A stretch of 11,096 nt of DNA, taken from the NCBI GenBank assembly GCA_964528095.1, contig CAZGSG010000197.1, positions 1 to 11,096 of the forward strand, read 5' to 3'. The translations under genes were made by a program, and so were the position numbers. A model generated the notes under the pieces. That model worked only from the letters and a program-made list of their open reading frames with translations. It was not told the origin of the DNA and made no database searches. Of this stretch, positions 6,437 to 11,096 are shown piece after piece. The stretch is from CAZGSG01 sp964528095 (GTDB lineage Bacteria; Bacteroidota; Bacteroidia; Chitinophagales; Chitinophagaceae). Position 1 is the first letter of the stretch. The number at the start of each line of letters is the position of its first letter.

Positions 6437-6937
6437 ATGGTAGTAAAGAACATCGCCACGGGAGAAGAACTGGAAGCCGTCATAGAGCCTGTAACCACTA
6501 TGGATTTTAAGGTGATTAAAAAAAATAAGGAGCAGTTTGATAAGTTTTTATGGGAAGAATACAAGGATCAGGAAGTCTATAAATTGCATTTGAAGGACGA
6601 AGAGACTATACTTGGTTTAATATGTATCACTGATCATACTGATTTAAGCATTGATGCGATTGAGATACGCTTGCTGGAGTCAAGCGCTGAGAATATTGGT
6701 ATTGATAAAAAAATAGATTTTATAGGAGGGTGTTTGATCGCATTTGCCTGTAGGGAAGCGTTTAAGCGTGGACATGAAGGATGCGTCTTTCTGGTGCCTA
6801 AAACTGAGTTGATCGAACATTATTCCGCAAAGTATGGGTTTCAGCATTTCCCGATAAGCACAGCAGAAAGACCAGAAGGTATCCTGACCCTTTTTGAGAC
6901 AGGCTCACAAAAGCTGATAAAAAAATATTTGGAATAA
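6437..6937 (+). CDS. Small GNAT-like protein, first gene of a GNAT/HTH cassette
   Basis: Protein of 166 residues with features of the GNAT acyltransferase fold. There is a strand pair near 57-66 (TILGLICITD) and 73-80, a helix at about 97-110 (GGCLIAFACREAFKRG), a strand at 115-120 (GCVFLVP), and the C-terminal ELIEHYSAKYGFQ (124-136), which matches the common GNAT ending with Y129 in the usual catalytic-Tyr position. The acetyl-CoA pyrophosphate loop (normally Q/RxxGxG/A) is not recognisable; KKIDFIGG (91-98) stands in its place. It may therefore be a divergent or inactive acyltransferase. Only 30 bp separate it from the HTH gene, and no terminator lies between. The pairing suggests a toxin-antitoxin role, with this protein as the possible toxin, or a modifier with its own regulator. 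The function is not established. Confidence 0.7.
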   Translation: MVVKNIATGEELEAVIEPVTTMDFKVIKKNKEQFDKFLWEEYKDQEVYKLHLKDEETILGLICITDHTDLSIDAIEIRLLESSAENIGIDKKIDFIGGCLIAFACREAFKRGHEGCVFLVPKTELIEHYSAKYGFQHFPISTAERPEGILTLFETGSQKLIKKYLE

Positions 6938-6967
6938 CCAGGCAGTCATTTATAAAATCGTACAATT

Positions 6968-7495
6968 ATGAAACCATATGCAGAGATCGCTAAAAAACAC
7001 AGCCCGAAAGAAATAGCCGAGGCATTGGTATTTCCCAGCTCCACAGATAAGAAACAACGGGAAGATCTATTATCGGATTTCCGGGCTATCCGTAAACAGC
7101 TTGCAGGTAAACAAACTGCGGAAACAAAACGCATCTCTCAATTATTGCAATTAAAATTCATCATTGAGGACTATTTGCAGGCAGATTATTTTAATAAAGA
7201 TTATTTCTTTGGTTTTTTCCTGAAAGAGTATATTAACCGGCTGCATAAAAAAAATAAGGAATTTGCCGAAGAGATCAATGTGAATCCAACTGAATTAAGC
7301 CAGGTGATCAATAAGCGTAGAAAACCTACGGAGAAACTTATTTACAGGCTGGAGATACATTCCAACAGGAATTTCCCGGCGGTGGTATGGTTTGCTGTAA
7401 TGGAAAAAGAAAGGGCGTATGAATTATCTCAGGATAGTTCCATAATAGACAGCGAAAAAAAACACGTTAAACAAAAACTGGAATTTTCTTTATAG
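6968..7495 (+). CDS. HTH (XRE/HigA-like) regulator, second gene of the cassette
   Basis: Protein of 175 residues with a helix-turn-helix at about 95-130: NKEFAEEINVNPTELSQVIN followed by KRRKPTEKLIYRLE. The long N-terminal part (1-90) is charged and helical (KQREDLLSDFRAIRKQL, then LLQLKFIIEDYLQADYF) and may bind the partner. The tail after the HTH includes FPAVVWFAVMEKERAYEL and ends in a basic segment (164-170). The HTH resembles that of HigA-like antitoxins, but the protein is longer than a typical 90-110 residue HigA. I recall similar HTH proteins in other Bacteroidetes without known function. It probably represses the cassette through the symmetric sites at 6360-6399. Translation starts at ATG 6968 after an A/T-rich leader, without a clear ribosome-binding site. 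A strong terminator lies 22 bp downstream. Confidence 0.78.
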   Translation: MKPYAEIAKKHSPKEIAEALVFPSSTDKKQREDLLSDFRAIRKQLAGKQTAETKRISQLLQLKFIIEDYLQADYFNKDYFFGFFLKEYINRLHKKNKEFAEEINVNPTELSQVINKRRKPTEKLIYRLEIHSNRNFPAVVWFAVMEKERAYELSQDSSIIDSEKKHVKQKLEFSL

Positions 7496-7517
7496 TTATT
7501 AATCGTTAACGCTTAAG

Positions 7518-7549
7518 AAAGAACTACTGAGGGGTAGTTCTTTTTATTT
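7518..7549 (+). terminator. Strong intrinsic terminator ending the cassette
   Basis: AAAGAACTAC (7518-7527) and GTAGTTCTTT (7534-7543) form a perfect 10-bp stem around a 6-base loop (TGAGGG), followed by a T-rich tract (7541-7549). It begins 22 bp after the HTH gene stop and closes the two-gene unit. Confidence 0.9.
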
Positions 7550-7593
7550 ATAGCAGGTTGTTGGTTGACTGGTATGAAAGTTTACAAATAAAA

Positions 7594-7619
7594 AAACGTC
7601 TTCGAATTCGAAGACGTTT
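7594..7619 (-). terminator. 26-bp perfect palindrome, terminator of tRNA-Ala
   Basis: A perfect 26-bp palindrome centred on the EcoRI-like GAATTC (between 7606 and 7607), with arms AAACGTCTTCGAA. It begins 2 bases after the tRNA 3' end. On the minus strand it runs into a T-tract (complement of the A-run at 7588-7596), giving an intrinsic terminator. On the plus strand only three T bases follow, so it is mainly a terminator for the tRNA. Confidence 0.88.
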
Positions 7620-7620
7620 G

Positions 7621-7693
7621 TGGAGGATACCGGGCTCGAACCGGTCACCTCTAACATGCCATGCTAGCGCTCTACCAAATGAGCTAATCCCCC
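7621..7693 (-). tRNA. tRNA-Ala (anticodon GGC)
   Basis: 73-nt tRNA on the minus strand. The acceptor stem GGGGGAT pairs with ATCCTCC and includes the G3-U70 wobble pair that marks alanine tRNAs; A73 is the discriminator. The D arm holds AGCTCATTTGGTAGAGC. The anticodon stem CTAGC/GTTAG closes a 7-base loop ATGGCAT with anticodon GGC. The T arm reads CCGGTTCGAGCCCGG. The 3' CCA is not encoded (CAA follows A73) and must be added by nucleotidyltransferase. It reads GCC and GCT codons. Confidence 0.97.
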
Positions 7694-7778
7694 TGAACCA
7701 CATGTGTTATCCAAATGGACGGCAAAAATAAGTGTTTTAGACGTTGGTGACCATGCAAAATCAAAAAAGCTACCGGGC

Positions 7779-8210
7779 TTATTTTTTCGCCAGTTGCAGA
7801 TCTACCTTATGATTATGCCTGATCACATCCCAATACTCCTTTCCATAAGGGACAAAGATCTCCTCGCCGGCCCCGATATTTCTTTTAGCAACAATATATA
7901 CTTTCAATCCTTCCTCAAGGTATTCGGCATTATTGACAAGTCCCTTGATCCTGGTAAGTCCGCGGGCATCATTGGCATACCGGGCCAGTACTTTTTTGTC
8001 TGTTCCCGCGTCGATCACATGCGTGCGTTTTACATAATAGATGTACCCATTAGCACCGTTATTATGATCTACTTCCTTCCAGGTAGTGATCTTTCCTTTG
8101 TACTCAAGTATCCGCGTTCCTTTGGGTATAGCGACCTTCGTGAATAGCCCTTTGCCTGCAGCCGGTAAAGTTGATGTTTTAACAACCAGCTGCTTTTCCA
8201 ATAATGCCAT
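7779..8210 (-). CDS. Stand-alone SET-domain protein (putative lysine methyltransferase)
   Basis: Small protein of 143 residues made of a single SET domain, the fold of SAM-dependent protein lysine methyltransferases. The N-terminal SET motif is AAGKGLFTKVAIPKGTRILEYKG (17-39), with GKG at 19-21. The RFxNH-like motif appears as RYANDARG (77-84), followed by NNAEY (93-97). The C-terminal motif GAGEEIFVPYGKEYW (113-127) matches the conserved GEEL.DYG segment, with Y122 as the likely catalytic Tyr. The cysteines of eukaryotic pre- and post-SET regions are absent. The size and GEEI...YGxxYW ending recall the viral vSET proteins. The target is unknown. It is downstream of the LacI-family gene on the same strand, 133 bp away. 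Bacterial SET proteins are known but mostly uncharacterised. Confidence 0.85.
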   Translation of the reverse strand: MALLEKQLVVKTSTLPAAGKGLFTKVAIPKGTRILEYKGKITTWKEVDHNNGANGYIYYVKRTHVIDAGTDKKVLARYANDARGLTRIKGLVNNAEYLEEGLKVYIVAKRNIGAGEEIFVPYGKEYWDVIRHNHKVDLQLAKK

Positions 8211-8343
8211 AGTCTGTTATATATATGTCTTGAAAGGCAGCGAAGGTAAATCCTCCGGTTTAGAATCTGAAAGAAAACAATTAAGGATTGTGGAAAATCA
8301 AAACAGGCGCAATTGATCCATCAGCAGGCAATATGAGCTATAG

Positions 8344-9378
8344 TTACCTTTTTCCCTGTTTTAAGGAGGATTCGCGGATGATCAAATCTGAACTTAGTAC
8401 AATCGAACTGCTTATATCTGTTGCTGCAATGCCTGAAAGCTGGTTTACCAGGTGCGTGGCAGCCACTTCACCTATTTTAATACCGGGGTAATTGATAGTG
8501 GTCAATTTGGGTTCTACGATAATACTGATATTATCGTTATTAAAACCGACAATGGCAATGTCTTCAGGTATGCGTAGTCCTTTTTCTTTCAAAACCTGAA
8601 TAGTAAGCGCAGCTGTAAGATCGTTGGTAGTGAAAATGCCGTCAGGTAATGGATCAAGGGCAGCTGCTTCATTAGCCGTTCTGATACAGGATTCCTTTTT
8701 CATATCGTTGATCAACAACATGTCTTCCTCAAATGGTATATTATGTTCCCCTAAGGCAGCCAGGAAACCGCGGTAACGATCATTGTACACATTTCTTTTA
8801 AGACTGGAAGTAATATGGGCTATTCTTTTACAACCCTGTTCAATCAGGTGTTTAGTGGCCTCATATCCTGCTTTAAAATTATCAATGACCACTTTTGTAC
8901 CTCGGCTGTTTTCTTCAACCCGGTCATAAAACACAACCGGAATGCCTTTATCAAAAAAACAATCGAAATGACTCATGTCTTCGGTATCAAATGCCAACGC
9001 GGCGATAAGGCCGTCCACTCTTTTATGAAAAAGGTTTAGCGCATTGGCCGCTTCTTTTTCTGACGATTCTGAGGAATGGGCAATGATGATATCGTAGTTG
9101 GCCTGGGTAGTTACTTTTTCAATACCTGCCAGTACGGACGTAATAAAATTACTGTTGAGCTCATGCATCAGCACGCCAATGGTATGTGTTTTTTGCCGGC
9201 GAAGGTTCCGGGCAAACGGGTTGGAGCGATAACCCATTTCTTCAGCCAGGGCAGCCACTCTTTTCCGGGTCTCTTTTGTCACCACCGGGTCATCCTTCAG
9301 TGCCCTGCTCACGGTGGCCACAGAAACATCCAGCTTCTTTGCCAGATCGTAAATAGTCACTTCTTTGCCGTTGCTCAT
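8344..9378 (-). CDS. LacI-family transcriptional repressor, divergent from xylB
   Basis: LacI/GalR-type regulator of 344 residues, normal for the family. The N-terminal HTH (7-53) includes VTIYDLAKKLDVSVATVSRAL. The hinge helix carries PFARNLRR (54-61), where L59 is the leucine that normally inserts into a central CG step of the operator. The sugar-binding periplasmic-protein-like core follows (65-340), with typical IGVLMHELNSNFITSVLAGIE (67-87), VDGLIAA (121-127), VVFYDRV (148-154) and DGIFTTNDLTAALTIQVLKEKGLRIPEDIAIVGFNN (246-281). It faces away from xylB across 360 bp containing a CG-centred palindromic operator, which suggests that it controls xylose genes and itself. The inducer is not readable from the sequence; D-xylose or a xylo-oligosaccharide is the inference. 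Confidence 0.93.
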   Translation of the reverse strand: MSNGKEVTIYDLAKKLDVSVATVSRALKDDPVVTKETRKRVAALAEEMGYRSNPFARNLRRQKTHTIGVLMHELNSNFITSVLAGIEKVTTQANYDIIIAHSSESSEKEAANALNLFHKRVDGLIAALAFDTEDMSHFDCFFDKGIPVVFYDRVEENSRGTKVVIDNFKAGYEATKHLIEQGCKRIAHITSSLKRNVYNDRYRGFLAALGEHNIPFEEDMLLINDMKKESCIRTANEAAALDPLPDGIFTTNDLTAALTIQVLKEKGLRIPEDIAIVGFNNDNISIIVEPKLTTINYPGIKIGEVAATHLVNQLSGIAATDISSSIVLSSDLIIRESSLKQGKR

Positions 9379-9738
9379 AATCTTTTACGTGCTGCGTGTA
9401 AAGCTATCGAAAAGAAAATGAAAAAAAGGCAATGTAATCGGTTACATTTTTAGGATTAATGCCGATATTAGCCCCGTCAACCTGCCCCCAAGCGCTTTCT
9501 TTTATCAAAAGCAACGATTAATAATTCATGTGTTTTATCCATTTTTTTGAAAGAAGTTGTTCCTGTTTATACCGGTCTCATAACATACAGGACGGGGCTT
9601 TTCAATCTATTTATTTTGCCTTGGTTTTTTCGGGGTACCGTCAACTTTTTACTGCATTTTTACCTGCTCATTTATGAGAATAGAAACTGGTAATGCTGGC
9701 AGGATTGTTATTTCAATAAACTATAATTAATTACCAAT
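9379..9738. other. Divergent control region between the LacI-type gene and xylB
   Basis: A 360-bp spacer without a gene. Near the repressor gene it holds a -7-like TAGCTTTA (minus strand, 9406-9399), about 20 bp before the repressor start, and the operator at 9431-9448. The xylB side is A/T-rich, with a near match to the -7 consensus at 9609-9618 (TTATTTTG) but no clear promoter, and a small palindrome AAGCGCTT at 9490-9497. No riboswitch or other RNA was recognised. Confidence 0.6.
9431..9448. promoter_or_regulatory. LacI-family operator, CG-centred palindrome
   Basis: AATGTAATCGGTTACATT is an 18-bp palindrome with 8 of 9 pairs matched around a central CG, the usual shape of a LacI-family site (TGTAAyCGrTTACA). 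It lies 53 bp upstream of the repressor start, overlapping the expected -33 region of its promoter, and about 290 bp before xylB. The repressor gene next to it is the natural binder, consistent with its hinge Leu59. Its closeness to the repressor gene suggests autoregulation at least. Confidence 0.75.
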
Positions 9739-11096
9739 ATGCTTCTTTTAGGCCTGGATATCGGAACCTCTTCTGTAAAAGCTTCGGTAGTGGAGGCGCA
9801 AACACAGGAATGCCTGGTTTCAGCGCACTATCCGGACACAGAATCCGGCATTACTGCACTGCAGAGCGGATGGGCCGAACAATCACCGGAAATGTGGTGG
9901 GAGCATGCGCAACAGGCAATCCTGAAATTACATGCGCAACACAGGTACGATCCAAAAGATATAAAAGCGATCGGTATTGCTTACCAGATGCATGGCCTGG
10001 TGCTTGTTGATAAAGAGCAGCGAGTACTAAGAGATAGTATTATCTGGTGCGATAGCCGCGCCGTTGAAACAGGCGATAAAGCTTTCGAAGAGATAGGAAA
10101 AGAGAAATGTCTTGCTCATTTATTGAACTCTCCCGGCAATTTTACAGCAAGCAAACTGGCATGGGTAAAACAACATGAACCGGCCATTTACGAAAAGATT
10201 GATAAGATAATGTTACCCGGTGATTTTATAGCCATGAAGCTCACCGGCAGTATTACCACCAGTATAGCTGCTTTATCAGAAGGCGTATTCTGGGATTTTA
10301 AGCAAAACGAATTATCGGCAGACATATTCGGATATTTCGGATTTGCTACTTCCTTCATTCCTCCCGTGAAAGAAGTGTTTGATGAACACGGAAAACTGAC
10401 TGCCGCTGTTGCGGCTTCTTTATCATTACAGGCTGGTATTCCCGTTGCATATAAGGCAGGCGATCAGCCCAATAATGCTTTGTCATTAAACGTACTTGAA
10501 CCAGGTGAAGTGGCTGCAACGGCAGGTACAAGCGGCGTAATCTATGGTGTGAGTGATTTGCTTGCTTATGATAATCAATCGAGGGTGAATACATTTGCCC
10601 ATGTTAATTACACCAGGACAGTAAAAAGACTGGGGGTTTTATTATGTATCAACGGGACAGGTATTCTGAACCGCTGGATTAAAAATATCTCGGGTGACCG
10701 GTACAGTTATGGCCAGTTGAATGAAGCCGCTAAAAAAATCAAACCGGGTAGTGATGGGGTAATAATACTGCCATTCGGCAATGGCGCGGAAAGAATGCTG
10801 AATAATAAAACGGTCGGGGCACATATTCTGCAGGTAGATTTTAATAAACATACGGATGCGCATCTGTATCGGGCTGCACAGGAGGGAATCGCTTTTGCTT
10901 TCCGGTATGGTCTTGATATTATGCGGGAAAATGGAATGAGTCCTGCGGTGATCCGCGCCGGTAAATCAAACATGTTCCTGAGTGAAGTATTTACTTCTTC
11001 ATTTGTGAACGCAACCGGTGTGCCGGTACAATTGTATAACTGCGATGGAAGCGTAGGCGCCGCAATTGGTGCAGGCATAGGTGCCAAATTGTATTC
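9739..11096 (+). CDS. xylB: Xylulokinase XylB, 3' end outside the window
   Basis: FGGY-family kinase that phosphorylates D-xylulose to D-xylulose-5-phosphate in D-xylose catabolism. The open frame runs 452 codons to the window edge without a stop; the family is about 490-500 residues, so roughly 40-50 residues are missing. LLLGLDIGTSSVKASVV (2-18) is the N-terminal phosphate-binding motif with D7. GIAYQMHGLVLVD (79-91) is the xylulokinase substrate-contact motif, and SIIWCDSRAVE (100-110) is typical of the family. KAGDQPNNAL (239-248) holds the probable catalytic base D242. TAGTSGVIYGV (261-271), ILPFGNGAERM (343-353) and GSVGAAIGAGIG (437-448) complete the nucleotide-binding half. ATG at 9739 follows an A/T-rich leader. 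Divergent from the LacI-family repressor, which probably regulates it. xylA or a transporter may follow downstream, out of view. Confidence 0.93.
   Translation, partial: MLLLGLDIGTSSVKASVVEAQTQECLVSAHYPDTESGITALQSGWAEQSPEMWWEHAQQAILKLHAQHRYDPKDIKAIGIAYQMHGLVLVDKEQRVLRDSIIWCDSRAVETGDKAFEEIGKEKCLAHLLNSPGNFTASKLAWVKQHEPAIYEKIDKIMLPGDFIAMKLTGSITTSIAALSEGVFWDFKQNELSADIFGYFGFATSFIPPVKEVFDEHGKLTAAVAASLSLQAGIPVAYKAGDQPNNALSLNVLEPGEVAATAGTSGVIYGVSDLLAYDNQSRVNTFAHVNYTRTVKRLGVLLCINGTGILNRWIKNISGDRYSYGQLNEAAKKIKPGSDGVIILPFGNGAERMLNNKTVGAHILQVDFNKHTDAHLYRAAQEGIAFAFRYGLDIMRENGMSPAVIRAGKSNMFLSEVFTSSFVNATGVPVQLYNCDGSVGAAIGAGIGAKLY

Noticed and set aside
7600..7700. Possible integration site at the tRNA-Ala 3' end next to the GNAT/HTH cassette
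   Set aside because: No second copy of the tRNA 3' end and no integrase gene is visible in the window, so there is no sign of an integrated element bounded by att repeats.
1..11096. CRISPR array, insertion sequence or rRNA
   Set aside because: No regularly spaced repeats, transposase motifs or rRNA-like sequence were found by reading both strands.

Overview
The window looks like chromosomal DNA from a Bacteroidetes bacterium, probably of the Chitinophaga/Niastella type. Signs of this are a Nudix-type arabinose regulator next to ribulokinase, LytS/LytTR signalling genes, nearly absent Shine-Dalgarno sequences with A/T-rich leaders, several matches to the Bacteroidetes -7 element TAnnTTTG, and a tRNA without an encoded CCA. 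The taxonomic call is inference from protein style. No database was searched.

Layout. The left third (1-2819, minus strand) is an L-arabinose block transcribed leftward: a beta-phosphoglucomutase-type HAD hydrolase, then the regulator AraR (a Nudix fold without its catalytic glutamates, plus a C-terminal winged helix), then ribulokinase AraB. AraB is cut by an in-frame TGA just before the window edge. A palindrome overlaps the probable araB promoter. Next comes an unusually GC-rich stretch without a convincing gene (about 2820-3045), then on the plus strand a lipoprotein serine hydrolase of the beta-lactamase fold (3098-4243) with its own terminator. A membrane LytS-like histidine kinase (4324-5388) and a LytTR response regulator (5385-6161) follow, overlapping by 4 bp as a two-component operon.

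At 6437-7495 is a compact two-gene cassette: a small GNAT-like protein followed by an HTH protein. It has inverted repeats in front and a strong terminator behind. It resembles a toxin-antitoxin or self-regulated modifier module and is the best candidate here for an undescribed system. To its right, on the minus strand, are tRNA-Ala(GGC) with a 26-bp palindromic terminator, a stand-alone SET-domain protein, and a LacI-family repressor. The repressor is divergent from xylulokinase xylB, which runs off the right edge. A CG-centred LacI operator lies between them.

Taken together, the two ends carry the kinases and local regulators of L-arabinose and D-xylose use, entering the pentose phosphate pathway through ribulose-5-P and xylulose-5-P. 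The middle carries signalling and accessory genes. No insertion sequence, CRISPR array, rRNA or origin was seen.
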